Shown piece after piece: positions 1 through 9,128 of a stretch of DNA of 64,000 nucleotides. This DNA is from Bacteroidales bacterium (lineage in GTDB: Bacteria > Bacteroidota > Bacteroidia > Bacteroidales > UBA3663), in assembly GCA_017618715.1 (NCBI GenBank), contig JAFZTS010000045.1, forward strand, positions 1 to 64,000, read 5' to 3'. The notes under the pieces were generated by a model. The model saw only the letters and a list, made by a program, of their open reading frames with translations. It was not told the origin of the DNA and made no database searches. Numbering within the stretch: the stretch's first letter is position 1; the number at the start of each line of letters is the position of its first letter. The translations under genes were made by a program, and so were the position numbers.

Positions 1-1952
1 AGTCCGCTGCCGAGAGTGCCTATCCATTTGCGGTTGAGGTTGTCAATGGCCATGCAGGTACAGGACGCAGACTCCATCAGATAATCGGCCAGGTTGGTGC
101 CATCGTTGCGGGGAACCTTGACACGACGCACTTTGCCGTAGCCGGGGTTGTTCTGGGCATAGGTAAAGGTGGTATAAGGGTCATCAATGACCAATGGACC
201 GATGCTGGTGAGCAGCCAGATGGAACCTTTCAGGTCTTCAACAATGTCGAAGAAGTAGTTGATGGTGGAATATTGGTTGTTGTCCTGATCGACAAGGATG
301 CTGAAATAGGCACTCTGGTCATCGGACAACGTAGCGGGTGTAGCATGGTCATAATACATGGCCACCTTGCTGCTTTGATAGGGATAGTCGCAAAGGATCC
401 ACTTGAGACCGTAGCTGTCGTGCTTGGCTTCAAGGATGCGGTGGATGTTGGATGCGGCTGGGAAACCCGAGATGGGGTAGCACCTCCACTTCCCATCGTC
501 GAGCGAAAGGCTGCGCAGAGGATAGTCGGTGAAGGGGCAGCCTACCCAAACATAACCTTTGCCGTCGGGATAGACAGCCGTGATGCGGCTTGTGGCCTGG
601 TCGGGAAATTCCTCGGGAGCACTTTGCGGGAACCATTCATACAGCGCGTGTCCAACAAAATGGAAGAGACCGCGCTGCAAGGTGCTGATGAAGTAGGTGT
701 CGGTCATATTGGGGTCGGCAGCAAATGCCGAGATGCCCTGAAAGACGTCAAGCCCCTGCTCCTTGCCCTGGGCGATGATGTCGCGGTAGCCTTGCGTGGT
801 CCACGTGTCGTCGTCGGGGTTGTAGATGGAGATGTCACCCATAGTGCGGGCCATGGCCGAGTAGTTGGTAAGGCACATTCGCTTCGAGTTCGTGGCCACA
901 AACTTGCCGCTGCCCAGCAGCAGGCCGGAGTAGAATGCTGTGGAGCCCAGTACCTCGCCTATCGTCACGCCGTCGGCAAGCAGTTCGTAATTGAAGGGTG
1001 CCCATTGGTTGAAGGCAGTGAGTTGGAAGCAGAAGAGACCGACCGATGTGGCAGAGGAGAAAAACGTGTCATCGGTGAGCGCACAGATGCTGCTGCTTCG
1101 CCCGACATGATCATCGTGACAGACACTGATATCGTAGGTCATGGGGTCGGCCAATGTGAATCCGCTACCTTGCATGAAGATGTAGGGTCCTGCTTGGATG
1201 AGGGAGTTGTAGCACCCGCGCGAGGAGCGACGTAACGTTTTCCCGTCGGCATCGAGCACGTTGACGTTCTTGTCGTTGGCAATCACCCAGCAATGCTCTG
1301 TGCTGTCGGGGGTGAAGAAAGTCAGGGATGCGAGGATCGTGTCGGATTGTAATGTTTCCCAATTGTACTCCTGCTTGGCGTTGTTCGTCGATGGGCATCG
1401 CTGCAAGCCATGGTCGCGCACCGAACGGTACCAGGCATCCTTCCAATAGAAGGCGACATTGCAGGAGGATGGAGTGGTGTAGGAATCGACGATGCTGTAG
1501 GACGACAGGCTGACGCGATAGAAGCCGAATTCGGCCGCGACAATCATCTCATCACCCTGGAAGGTCACACCGAGGGGTTGCTTGTTGGCCGTCAGGCTCT
1601 TGGTCTGCAGGTCCATGATGGAAATGGTGTTACCTTCGGCTTCGATGATGTCGATGAGACCATCGTTGTAGAGCAAGGCGAGTTTCTGATGGTCGGGAGA
1701 TACCGCTATCTTTGAGATGGTATTACCGCTGAGCAGAGAAAGGCGGGAGAGGCTGGTGAAGTCGGTGAGTGTAGTGTCGGTCACAAAGATATTTCCGTCG
1801 GTGAGGACATAGAGTTTTTCGCCGAGCAAAGCCACCTGGTCGTAGGTTCCTACATTGCGGAAAGCCTTCCAGTCGCCTACCGAAGCTATGGATGGCCGGG
1901 CTGCAAGAATACAGACAATCACTATGATGAGGGCAAGAATCTTCTGTTTCAT
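1..1952 (-). CDS. PorZ-like two-component-regulator-propeller protein (3' end outside window)
   Basis: The frame is open from an ATG at 1952 to the window edge, about 650 codons, so the C-terminus is missing. Residues 1-24 form a signal peptide (MKQK, then a hydrophobic run ending near A-S-V-G). The rest is beta-propeller sequence with blade-like motifs such as GYVWVG, GSIWLLT and, near the edge, NRKWIGT. This architecture matches PorZ, the surface component of the type IX secretion system that in Porphyromonas helps deliver anionic LPS to cargo proteins; the family is roughly 780 residues with a C-terminal sorting domain that would lie off the window. It follows a polysaccharide locus on the same strand, which suits a role at the glycan/secretion interface. 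The PorZ assignment rests on recalled family resemblance. A generic propeller sensor domain is the main alternative. Confidence 0.7.
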   Translation of the reverse strand, partial: MKQKILALIIVIVCILAARPSIASVGDWKAFRNVGTYDQVALLGEKLYVLTDGNIFVTDTTLTDFTSLSRLSLLSGNTISKIAVSPDHQKLALLYNDGLIDIIEAEGNTISIMDLQTKSLTANKQPLGVTFQGDEMIVAAEFGFYRVSLSSYSIVDSYTTPSSCNVAFYWKDAWYRSVRDHGLQRCPSTNNAKQEYNWETLQSDTILASLTFFTPDSTEHCWVIANDKNVNVLDADGKTLRRSSRGCYNSLIQAGPYIFMQGSGFTLADPMTYDISVCHDDHVGRSSSICALTDDTFFSSATSVGLFCFQLTAFNQWAPFNYELLADGVTIGEVLGSTAFYSGLLLGSGKFVATNSKRMCLTNYSAMARTMGDISIYNPDDDTWTTQGYRDIIAQGKEQGLDVFQGISAFAADPNMTDTYFISTLQRGLFHFVGHALYEWFPQSAPEEFPDQATSRITAVYPDGKGYVWVGCPFTDYPLRSLSLDDGKWRCYPISGFPAASNIHRILEAKHDSYGLKWILCDYPYQSSKVAMYYDHATPATLSDDQSAYFSILVDQDNNQYSTINYFFDIVEDLKGSIWLLTSIGPLVIDDPYTTFTYAQNNPGYGKVRRVKVPRNDGTNLADYLMESASCTCMAIDNLNRKWIGTLGSG

Positions 1953-1998
1953 ATTATGTAAACGGAAAATAAGCACAATTATTATGTGCAAAGCAAAA

Positions 1999-2538
1999 TT
2001 AATAGGAGCGTAATTCCCAACGACGACGGCCCCGTTCGAGTATCATTCTGCTACCATCGAGCCTCAGGATGTGGAAGCGTACGTTGGAATAATCGTCCTC
2101 GATGAGGAACCGTCGGGTCATGAAGTCGCGCATTGTATTACCTGTATCATCCATTGGGAGGTATTTGATGAACAGGCTGTCGCCTTCCTGGCGGGCCAGT
2201 CCGTGCAGGTCGAGGGTACGATGTTCCTCTTCGTAAAGCACATGGGCCACATGGACCTTTGCTTGGAAGTCGAAGAAGAGGTCGGTGGGAGTAGCGATGC
2301 TGTCGGGGGTTTGGATGGTGGTGATTTGCCATCGTCCGAAGAGGTCGCCGATGTAGTCGCCTACGTCGCAGGAGGACAATGAAAAGGAGTAAAAAAGGAG
2401 TAAAAGGGGAGTAAAAGGGGAGTAAAAGGGACAATACCTTAGATTTATCCTTTTGGGAAAGCTGAACAATCGTCCCTTCAAATCCCTTAGAATCCCTTCA
2501 AATCCCTTAGAATCCCTTAGTTTATAGAATCTTTCCAT
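1999..2538 (-). CDS. Lipocalin-like lipoprotein with repeat-built signal region
   Basis: The mature part (about 120 residues after an S-L-S-S-C lipobox) starts GDLFGRWQ and looks like the small lipocalin-like lipoproteins of Bacteroidales (DUF4488-like). The start is uncertain. An ATG at 2538 lies inside the 3' end of the upstream wzi-type gene (17-base overlap). A TTG at 2470 would give a more normal signal peptide (basic PKRINLR followed by a hydrophobic run). Between them lies a 10-bp tandem repeat (2471-2520), and the hydrophobic stretch is itself encoded by an 11-bp tandem repeat (2382-2430). Because 10 and 11 are not multiples of 3, copy-number change would break the frame. It is probably co-transcribed with wzi. 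Function is unknown; the lipocalin call is moderate. Confidence 0.6.
   Translation of the reverse strand: MERFYKLRDSKGFEGILRDLKGRLFSFPKRINLRYCPFYSPFTPLLLLFYSFSLSSCDVGDYIGDLFGRWQITTIQTPDSIATPTDLFFDFQAKVHVAHVLYEEEHRTLDLHGLARQEGDSLFIKYLPMDDTGNTMRDFMTRRFLIEDDYSNVRFHILRLDGSRMILERGRRRWELRSY
2382..2430 (-). repeat. 11-bp tandem repeat inside lipoprotein signal peptide
   Basis: On the plus strand the units are AAAAGGAGT, AAAAAAGGAGT, AAAAGGGGAGT, AAAAGGGGAGT and a partial AAAAGGG. On the minus strand they encode the hydrophobic core and lipobox approach of the lipocalin-like lipoprotein. An 11-bp unit shifts the frame when a copy is gained or lost. Confidence 0.85.
2471..2520 (-). repeat. 10-bp tandem repeat, five units, just after wzi stop
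   Basis: Five exact-length units on the plus strand: CGTCCCTTCA, AATCCCTTAG, AATCCCTTCA, AATCCCTTAG, AATCCCTTAG. They begin one base after the wzi-type stop codon (2522-2524) and end beside the candidate TTG start of the lipoprotein at 2470. Confidence 0.9.
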
Positions 2539-4150
2539 GATAGGAGATGCTGAAATTGAAACTCTGATTGTTGCCAAGGAGGTCACCATGATCCATGCCG
2601 TATGCCACCTTCGCAGTCCAAGGTCGATAGCTCGCGTTCAGCTCAATCATTGTGCAGAATGCGTCGCGAATTGAGGAGGTGGGAACGTAGGAGGTACCCC
2701 AGGAACGGCGATAGCTGGCTAAGACGCGATAACCGAGGGTCGCAGGGCTAGAGTCTCTAGAAGCTCTAGATAATCTAGAAGCTCTAGAAAATCTAGAAAG
2801 ACCAGCTTTGAGCAACGACCCTTCGATACCAATGTGCCAGGCAAGGATGCGATTATCGGTGAAGCGGAGATAGCCATCCGCATTATAGGCGGGCGATTTG
2901 ACCATAGGAGTGCCTAAGCCAAGGCCATAATAGCAATGGCCGGCATAAAAGAAATTGTTGTAATAGTCATCGGCTCCTTGAGCACGACCTTCGCCAAATT
3001 CCTTGCCAAATTCTTGGGCGTAATCATCGCGATCCCAATGGATAGGGCCGCTCATGTTGGTGGTCTGGAGATATTCGACGACGATACCCTGTAGCCAGGC
3101 ATCCTGTCGCTTGTTGTGGAATTCCATGCCCCAAAGTCCGTCCCATCCATTGAACTTTGCAATGCTCGATCCGTCTTCGAAGATATTTTCGAAGAAGATG
3201 CCCAGCCTTTTCTGTTTCATATCCTGACCGCCCCACTGATAATCGAGACGGAAGCACTCATCACCGAGGTGACTTCCGTAGAAGAAGACCTGGTCGCCGG
3301 TTGGGGAGTTTTCGTTTCCTCCAGAGATGAGGATTACTTTGAAGAAGTCCTTCAGACGAGGACTGAACGACTGGTTTTCGCCTCCAAAGTCGCTGTTATA
3401 TGATTCACCGCCAAAATAAGCAGCGTGGTCAAAGCCCACGTAAAAGACGATAGGTTTGTCGGGATTGGTACGGAGGTGCAGTTTCTTCTGATGATACCAC
3501 ACGTCGGTGGTAAGGAAGGATTCGGCTTGTCCGCTTTTGCCGACACGATAGATGGCGTATCGATCCCGTTTGTAATCGTCGTCGAGCAGTTTCCCATAGC
3601 TTGCCTCCATGTAGAATTGGAGCCAGCCATTCGTGCCCGGGATGGTGACGAAAGTGGGTGTATAGAGATAAACGGCAGGAATGGGACGACTGTTTCCGCT
3701 CCAGATGGTGCTGCCACTGCTGAGACGAATATCCCGCAACACCGGTGAGAACTCGCGACTGCCGATGCCAACCGTTATCCACGACCATGTGAGGTCGGCG
3801 TAGGCCTGCTGGATGAAGTATTTGTTGTAGGCATTGGCCTGGACCTGTGCGTCAAGACAGGCATCGAAACTCCATCGCCCACGTCGGTAACCATATTTCA
3901 TCGCAGCGCGCAGATAGGCCGTATTGGCCTCGGTGCTGAGGATGCCATGACGATTGGCCGTGAGGTAATAGGCGGTGTAGTCGCCTGAACCTACAGCTGT
4001 CTCGGTTGTAAGGATATAATCAAGTGAAGAACCGTCACGGGGGGCCTCAACGACTATGTCTGCAATATTCGTGTTTCTGTCTTCCGCTTGAGCCAATAAC
4101 GAAATGGACAAGATTATACTAAGCGCAAAGCGCTTGAAATGCCTTTTCAT
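2522..4150 (-). CDS. wzi: Capsule assembly Wzi family outer-membrane protein
   Basis: This 542-residue protein has a signal peptide (MKRHFKRFALSIILSISLLAQAE) and alternating aromatic beta-strand sequence. It contains the pattern typical of Bacteroidota Wzi proteins (TAYYLTANRHG near residue 60; SSGSTIWSGNSRPIP near 145). Wzi is an outer-membrane beta-barrel lectin that anchors capsule to the surface. The gene is late in the polysaccharide operon, 8 bases after a glycosyltransferase. Within its last third, 2747-2800 is a 9-bp in-frame tandem repeat coding for repeated x-S-R triplets, probably in a surface or periplasmic loop; this is not expected of the family and looks like a recent expansion. 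Family assignment is fairly firm, polysaccharide specificity unknown. Confidence 0.85.
   Translation of the reverse strand: MKRHFKRFALSIILSISLLAQAEDRNTNIADIVVEAPRDGSSLDYILTTETAVGSGDYTAYYLTANRHGILSTEANTAYLRAAMKYGYRRGRWSFDACLDAQVQANAYNKYFIQQAYADLTWSWITVGIGSREFSPVLRDIRLSSGSTIWSGNSRPIPAVYLYTPTFVTIPGTNGWLQFYMEASYGKLLDDDYKRDRYAIYRVGKSGQAESFLTTDVWYHQKKLHLRTNPDKPIVFYVGFDHAAYFGGESYNSDFGGENQSFSPRLKDFFKVILISGGNENSPTGDQVFFYGSHLGDECFRLDYQWGGQDMKQKRLGIFFENIFEDGSSIAKFNGWDGLWGMEFHNKRQDAWLQGIVVEYLQTTNMSGPIHWDRDDYAQEFGKEFGEGRAQGADDYYNNFFYAGHCYYGLGLGTPMVKSPAYNADGYLRFTDNRILAWHIGIEGSLLKAGLSRFSRASRLSRASRDSSPATLGYRVLASYRRSWGTSYVPTSSIRDAFCTMIELNASYRPWTAKVAYGMDHGDLLGNNQSFNFSISYHGKIL
2747..2800 (-). repeat. 9-bp in-frame tandem repeat (NNNTCTAGA) inside wzi
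   Basis: Six 9-bp units tile 54 bp. On the coding strand they read CTTTCTAGA, TTTTCTAGA, GCTTCTAGA, TTATCTAGA, GCTTCTAGA, GACTCTAGC, and they encode L/F/A/L/A/D-S-R(S). Copy-number change would keep the frame and lengthen or shorten a loop. Confidence 0.9.
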
Positions 4151-4158
4151 AATAATAT

Positions 4159-5247
4159 CTATTGATTGACCAGCAGAAACGAAATGAGGCGTGATGGATC
4201 ATGGAGGTCTTTATACTTCTTTTGATCTTCCTCAGTGAAATATGCTTCCAGCTTCCCGTTTCCATGGTCTATCTTTAGGATTATATCGGCCAAGGCCTGA
4301 GGAGTATTTGGCGTAAAGAGGTGGCCGAATGATGGAAATTCAGAGAGTGTCAGATTGAAGAATGGGATATCTGACATCAAGGCGGGACATTGGAAATAGA
4401 TTACGACTTCAAGAACGCCGCTTTGGTAGATTTCTGTGTAGGGAAGGAGAACATATTGGCATTTGCTGAAGAGGTAATTCAGTTCATCGTCTTCGATATA
4501 TCGCAATATAGTCTTTACAAACCTGGGGTGGGGTTGGCCCGCCATTATTCTTTCTTTATCGTGGCCGGCAATGATGATGTTGCCATCGAATCCTTGTCTT
4601 TCGAGCAATTTAATGGCATCCTGCAGTATCCTTATGCCTTTGGTTTCGCGAAGTTGTCCGAAAAAGAGGAAATTGGTTTTGTCCGTCTCCACAGCTTCTT
4701 TCACTTCTTGAGCTACTTTTGCCAACGTTATCTCCTTTGAGAACTCATAACTGAAATGCGGATAATAGCAGATGCGCCCCTTGTACCCCATCATTTCCAA
4801 GGTTTGTTGGGAATCATGGCTATGACAAATAACAGCAGGGATGTATTTATTGTAAAATGCCATCTTCTGTTCTTGCCGAGGGTCTTTCCCTTCGGTTCCG
4901 GTAATCTCGAAGATGTCATGGACAATGACATAGAGATTCTTCTTTCCGATGCTACGAATGAAGAGCTGGTCAATCATTCGCAACCCGAATGACTGATAGA
5001 CGTAGGTGCCGCTATGGAAAAGACGGAAAATGGCAAAGATGAAAAGGCTCCAAGCGAACTTGATCATCATGAGGAGTTTGCCGCCATGATAGAAGTTGGG
5101 AAAGAGTGCTTGCTGCCTGCCATCGTCCGTCGTATAGTTCGAGAGCACACACACCGCTACGCCCTTGGCTTGGAGCGTATTGCTGAACGACTGGTCATAG
5201 AGATGCATTCCAGTCTCGGTGCCTATAGTATCGATCAGATAAATCAT
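4159..5247 (-). CDS. Glycosyltransferase, GT4-like
   Basis: I place the start at the ATG at 5247 (MIYLIDTIGTETG), which forms an ATGA overlap with the stop of the upstream glycosyltransferase; a longer in-frame reading upstream would be out of character. The protein is about 362 residues with a GT-B layout: an N-terminal Rossmann half, a short hydrophobic segment (KFAWSLFIFAIF), then a nucleotide-sugar half with NFLFFGQLRETKG and the SGVLEVV loop, a weak form of the EX7E region. It presumably adds one sugar to the lipid-linked repeat unit at the inner face of the membrane. Donor and acceptor cannot be told from sequence. It lies between a GT2 gene and wzi in the operon. Confidence 0.75.
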   Translation of the reverse strand: MIYLIDTIGTETGMHLYDQSFSNTLQAKGVAVCVLSNYTTDDGRQQALFPNFYHGGKLLMMIKFAWSLFIFAIFRLFHSGTYVYQSFGLRMIDQLFIRSIGKKNLYVIVHDIFEITGTEGKDPRQEQKMAFYNKYIPAVICHSHDSQQTLEMMGYKGRICYYPHFSYEFSKEITLAKVAQEVKEAVETDKTNFLFFGQLRETKGIRILQDAIKLLERQGFDGNIIIAGHDKERIMAGQPHPRFVKTILRYIEDDELNYLFSKCQYVLLPYTEIYQSGVLEVVIYFQCPALMSDIPFFNLTLSEFPSFGHLFTPNTPQALADIILKIDHGNGKLEAYFTEEDQKKYKDLHDPSRLISFLLVNQ

Positions 5248-6062
5248 AAGCGAATTATTGAGCGTGCCTGATAGAGGGCATGAAGGTAATAGTTGAGTAT
5301 AGTGGGCAGTGATGCATACCCAAGCTCTTGCCAACAGAACTTGAGGAACTGTGTTACAGCCTGTAGTTTCTGCCTTTGAACGGCACTACTACTATTCGGC
5401 GTAATATTGGCGTCACTTTTTCGCCAATAGACGCGGACATCGGGAATCGTGAGAATCCCTGACTGCTGGCTCATCTTGTACCATGTGGCATCGTCGCTAC
5501 ACCAGGCCAATGGGAAACGAACGAAGCCGCCAATGGCATTGAGGGTTTTCCGACGAAAAATATACTCCACTACATAACTGTTGATACGGTATTTGAGACG
5601 TCTCTTCAGGAAATCTTTGGCTGAAAGCCATTTCGGGAAGTCTTCCTTGACGAAATGGCGGTCGGCAGTAGGTCGGCCATCACTTTCGATGACCGTCACG
5701 TCGAAATGAAAGAGGTCATGCTGAGGATGTAGTTGGAGCATCCTGTAGAAGGACTCCACACAGTCGCTATCCATGCAATCGTCGTCGCTGAACATCCATA
5801 GCCATTCCTCATCTTTCGCAAGGCCGACGCATCGTTCCCATTGCCCAATCAGGTCGGTTGCTCCCAGATTGCGCTCAAAGCGTGTGTAATGCAGATCCAT
5901 TTTTCCCGCGAATGGCATCACGATATCAGACAACGGGTGGGGACTGCAATCATCGCCAATATAGAGTGTGAAATCCTGGCACGTCTGGGCCGCAAGACTC
6001 TTCAGGGCTTCTTGCAGGAAGTCCGGCTTGTAGATGGGCATGATGATGGCCAGTTTTGACAT
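5244..6062 (-). CDS. Glycosyltransferase family 2
   Basis: A 272-residue GT-A enzyme. The N-terminus LAIIMPIYKPDFLQEALKSL is the usual first strand and helix of family 2. DDCSP near residue 38 and FSDDDC near residue 92 fit the nucleotide and metal (DXD) sites. There is no membrane segment, so it likely acts at the cytoplasmic face during repeat-unit assembly. Its start overlaps the stop of the upstream GT4 gene by one base (TAATG) and its stop overlaps the next start by four (ATGA), which points to translational coupling. The sugar transferred is unknown. Confidence 0.85.
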   Translation of the reverse strand: MSKLAIIMPIYKPDFLQEALKSLAAQTCQDFTLYIGDDCSPHPLSDIVMPFAGKMDLHYTRFERNLGATDLIGQWERCVGLAKDEEWLWMFSDDDCMDSDCVESFYRMLQLHPQHDLFHFDVTVIESDGRPTADRHFVKEDFPKWLSAKDFLKRRLKYRINSYVVEYIFRRKTLNAIGGFVRFPLAWCSDDATWYKMSQQSGILTIPDVRVYWRKSDANITPNSSSAVQRQKLQAVTQFLKFCWQELGYASLPTILNYYLHALYQARSIIRL

Positions 6063-7297
6063 TACTTTTGGGTATATGTGTCGATGATTTCGTTGTAAAT
6101 CTCGTGCAGACGTTTTGCGATGGAAGCTCCGTCGTGTCGCTGATGGGCAACAGACATCTCCTGTTCTGAGAGATGACGCTGTAGTTCAACGTCGTTGTAG
6201 AGATGAACGAGTTGGTCTGCCAAAACAGTTGGTTCGTCGTATGGGACGAAAAGACCTGTTTCGCCCTCTGTGACCAGTTGCGGAATGCCTCCTGCTGGCG
6301 TCGTCACGACGGGACAGCCCATCAGTTGAGCTTCGCAAAGACTGTTTGGGGAATTGTCGATGATGGCAGTGTGGACATACGCCGTACTGCTGGAAAGAAG
6401 GTCAACGATCGTGTCGGCATCGATGAGGCCAAGCAGTTCAATATTGACATCCTCGTGTTTTATTCCAGTGTAGCATTCAAACTTATTGAAGATTTCCTTT
6501 CTTCCAGCCACTTTCCACACAAAATCCACGCCTCGCTGCTTGAGCTGTTTTGCTGTCTTCAGGATAAATCCATTTCCTTTGAGTTCGCCAGCACTGCTTA
6601 TCGAGACGAGTCTCATGATTCCTGCTTGTGGCTGCCAACGTTTGCGTGCATTCACGATAATGTCGCGAATGGCCTCTTCGCAATGATAATAGTTGGCACC
6701 AGGTGCATATTGCTCGACAAGTTGTTTGTCCCAATTGGTGCGGCCCAGATAAAAGCGATTTCGCTTCATGACCACCTCCTCACGTCGTGTTGACATGTCC
6801 TCAAAGTGGTGGCGAATAAAGGTCTTGAATATCTTGACGGGATTGTAATGATAATATTTGAAAAGCTTGTTGTCGGGTTCGACTTTGCGCCATTCCTTCA
6901 GATAACTTCCCCAGTGACCTTGAAAATGAATCACGACGGGAATCTTCACCTCCGATGAAACAAGTCCGAAAGGCCATTCCGTGCCAAAGCAACAGATGAT
7001 GTCGGGTTGTACTTCTTCAATCACTCTTCGTACAGCCAGGCGTATGGCTCTCCACTCGGAGAATGGATTGCGAACGGCTTTCCCGATTCTTCCGCTGAAC
7101 CCGATGTATTCGGGTTTCATGGCATAGCAGGTCATACCATCCACGACACTTCGGGCGGACTGTTCGGCCTTGTAGGCAACCGACAACGAGATATCGGGGC
7201 AGAAACGCGTGATCAATGCAGCTTGTGCATTGATCCAGCAGCCTTCGCGAGTATCGCCTTCCGCTACGGGAGTTATCGAGAACCAAAGGACCTTCAT
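6062..7297 (-). CDS. Glycosyltransferase family 4
   Basis: A 411-residue GT-B protein. The C-terminal half has the GT4 signature NSPNSLCEAQLMGCPVVTT (E-X7-E region near residue 340) followed by GGIPQLV. The N-terminal half begins [19 protein letters not shown], the usual first strand. Its start overlaps the acyltransferase stop by one base (TAATG). It probably builds the polysaccharide repeat unit on undecaprenyl phosphate together with the two flanking glycosyltransferases. Substrate is unknown. Confidence 0.85.
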   Translation of the reverse strand: MKVLWFSITPVAEGDTREGCWINAQAALITRFCPDISLSVAYKAEQSARSVVDGMTCYAMKPEYIGFSGRIGKAVRNPFSEWRAIRLAVRRVIEEVQPDIICCFGTEWPFGLVSSEVKIPVVIHFQGHWGSYLKEWRKVEPDNKLFKYYHYNPVKIFKTFIRHHFEDMSTRREEVVMKRNRFYLGRTNWDKQLVEQYAPGANYYHCEEAIRDIIVNARKRWQPQAGIMRLVSISSAGELKGNGFILKTAKQLKQRGVDFVWKVAGRKEIFNKFECYTGIKHEDVNIELLGLIDADTIVDLLSSSTAYVHTAIIDNSPNSLCEAQLMGCPVVTTPAGGIPQLVTEGETGLFVPYDEPTVLADQLVHLYNDVELQRHLSEQEMSVAHQRHDGASIAKRLHEIYNEIIDTYTQK

Positions 7298-7884
7298 TAT
7301 TCTTCAGCTGCGTTAGTATATTTGATGATGCGTGAGGGATTGCCAGCAACTACAGCGTAGGGTGGGACGTCCTTGACAACTACGGCACCGGCACCGATGA
7401 TTGCCTCGTTCCCGATAGTGATGCTACCAAGCACAATAGCCCCGCATCCAATCTTGACGTTGTCACCGATTTGAGGCAGCAGGTCGGTGGGATGCTGATG
7501 CCCTATTGTAACATTTTGCCAAATTTCGAAGTTCTTGCCAATCCTTCGTGCCCCAATACGTGTACTGTGTCCATGATGAATGATGAATCCTTCGCCAATC
7601 TCAGGACAATTGATTACACAAGCATATTGGGCGGGAATGAGCCAAGAAACGAGTCTGCGAGTCTCGCCAAGTCGATAATATACCATCGTGCGATATTCTC
7701 GTTGACGATAAAGCTCAATCTTCGACTCCAGAGTATTGGATCGAGTGGGGAAGAGGTTATCGAGCCAATGACGCTCCTCTGCCATAAAGAACGCATGACG
7801 AGGATGCACTCTCAGCAATAACCACAGAGGGAAGTAATAGAGCATCCAAACGATATTGCGTAGTGTATAGTAAAACTTCTTCAT
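7297..7884 (-). CDS. Serine-acetyltransferase-like hexapeptide acyltransferase
   Basis: A 195-residue protein whose C-terminal 100 residues are left-handed beta-helix repeats ([57 protein letters not shown]) ending in the family motif [10 protein letters not shown]. This resembles CysE-type O-acetyltransferases, but the N-terminus ([13 protein letters not shown]) is unlike biosynthetic CysE. In this operon it most likely O-acetylates a sugar of the polysaccharide. It sits 5 bases after the EpsG-like polymerase and overlaps the next gene by one base. Confidence 0.8.
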   Translation of the reverse strand: MKKFYYTLRNIVWMLYYFPLWLLLRVHPRHAFFMAEERHWLDNLFPTRSNTLESKIELYRQREYRTMVYYRLGETRRLVSWLIPAQYACVINCPEIGEGFIIHHGHSTRIGARRIGKNFEIWQNVTIGHQHPTDLLPQIGDNVKIGCGAIVLGSITIGNEAIIGAGAVVVKDVPPYAVVAGNPSRIIKYTNAAEE

Positions 7885-7889
7885 TGTCG

Positions 7890-9116
7890 TTAGATTGTGA
7901 AATCGGTGAATTCGTAGGGGATGACAACATTGCCTTCGGGAGCAATCCAGATGGCAATCAATATCTTGGTAGCTCGCATGATGGAGTATGCAACAAAGAC
8001 AGCGATGAAACCATAGTCAATCCAGCGTTTTTTCTGCAATGCGATGACATTGGGTATCACGAAGAGACTTAGTAGCGAAATATATAGGAACAGTCGGCTC
8101 CAGATGATGTTGTCGTTGAACAGGTTATTGAATACGACCGATAGCAAGAACAATATCACCCATTGTGACTTGATGAAAACCTTGTCCGAACGAAAGATGA
8201 GATAGAGGGCGAGGATGCAGAATGGCCACATATTCGGGTTGATCAAAGACATTTCAACTTCTCCGTGTCCCCAGTCTCCATAATTACCGTAGCGAGCAAG
8301 ATAATTGTCGGAAGAGCGACCAAAGAGGCTGAAGATGGCAAAGACGATGTCTTGAACCGAGACGATACTTTGCACACCGAATGCGTATGTGCCAACAATG
8401 ATGGCTGCCCATATCCAACGCTTGAATTTTAGAAATCGTGCGATAAACAGCACGGGAAGCATCGCCCATGTGGATCCATGGATAAGAGCCGCGATGAAGA
8501 AGAGGATGGCTGCAAGGCCAATATTGCGATCGGGTATAAGTTCTTCCTTCTTTTCTGCCGTGATTTCTTCTTCTTCCTTGTCTTGCAGGAGTAACAACCT
8601 GTATTCGTCGCGCTGTTTGCCGAGGAAAAAGTAGACCGACAATAGGAACAGTCCTTCAGCCAAGGTCTGGCGAACGGCACTTAGATAATGAAAAAGGAAG
8701 ATGGTCGCCGTGCCAAAGGTGGCAAAAAAGACCAATGACAACACGGGCATGGCAGAGTTTTTCCTTGTTACATATCCTATACCACCCAAACCAACCAATG
8801 CTGTAAGCAGAAGGAAGAGTGTCCCTTGGTCGAACAGCAGATAATGGGATAGATAAAGATACAGCAAGAAACCTGGATCGGTATCGCCGTTCTCTCCATA
8901 ACCCGACTCAGGATGGTGGAAGGAGCTAAGATAATTTGCCGTATCGGATCCTACGGACTGGTCGCGGAATCCCACGAAAACCAATAATGCTATCCATGCG
9001 AGCCAGAAGATATAATCGTTCAGTTTCCCTTTGCCATAAAACAACATACTGATTGCCATCAGCACGACGGCAACGCCATATATGATTATGTAAGGAAGAA
9101 AAGCACTAATGATCAT
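7890..9116 (-). CDS. EpsG-family polysaccharide polymerase (Wzy role)
   Basis: A 408-residue integral membrane protein with about ten hydrophobic segments. Near residues 48-75 the sequence [20 protein letters not shown] resembles the conserved EpsG region (FRDxxVGTDTxNYxxxF). EpsG proteins are thought to polymerise repeat units, the Wzy role. It is followed on the same strand by the acyltransferase and preceded by the flippase, as expected of a Wzx/Wzy-type cluster. The basic/acidic stretch [14 protein letters not shown] near residue 185 is a cytoplasmic or periplasmic loop. Confidence 0.8.
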   Translation of the reverse strand: MIISAFLPYIIIYGVAVVLMAISMLFYGKGKLNDYIFWLAWIALLVFVGFRDQSVGSDTANYLSSFHHPESGYGENGDTDPGFLLYLYLSHYLLFDQGTLFLLLTALVGLGGIGYVTRKNSAMPVLSLVFFATFGTATIFLFHYLSAVRQTLAEGLFLLSVYFFLGKQRDEYRLLLLQDKEEEEITAEKKEELIPDRNIGLAAILFFIAALIHGSTWAMLPVLFIARFLKFKRWIWAAIIVGTYAFGVQSIVSVQDIVFAIFSLFGRSSDNYLARYGNYGDWGHGEVEMSLINPNMWPFCILALYLIFRSDKVFIKSQWVILFLLSVVFNNLFNDNIIWSRLFLYISLLSLFVIPNVIALQKKRWIDYGFIAVFVAYSIMRATKILIAIWIAPEGNVVIPYEFTDFTI

Positions 9117-9128
9117 ATCTTGTCAGAT

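Noticed and set aside
273..1235. A plus-strand open frame of 320 codons
   Set aside because: It is antisense to the PorZ-like gene, has no signal or domain and mirrors its codon pattern.
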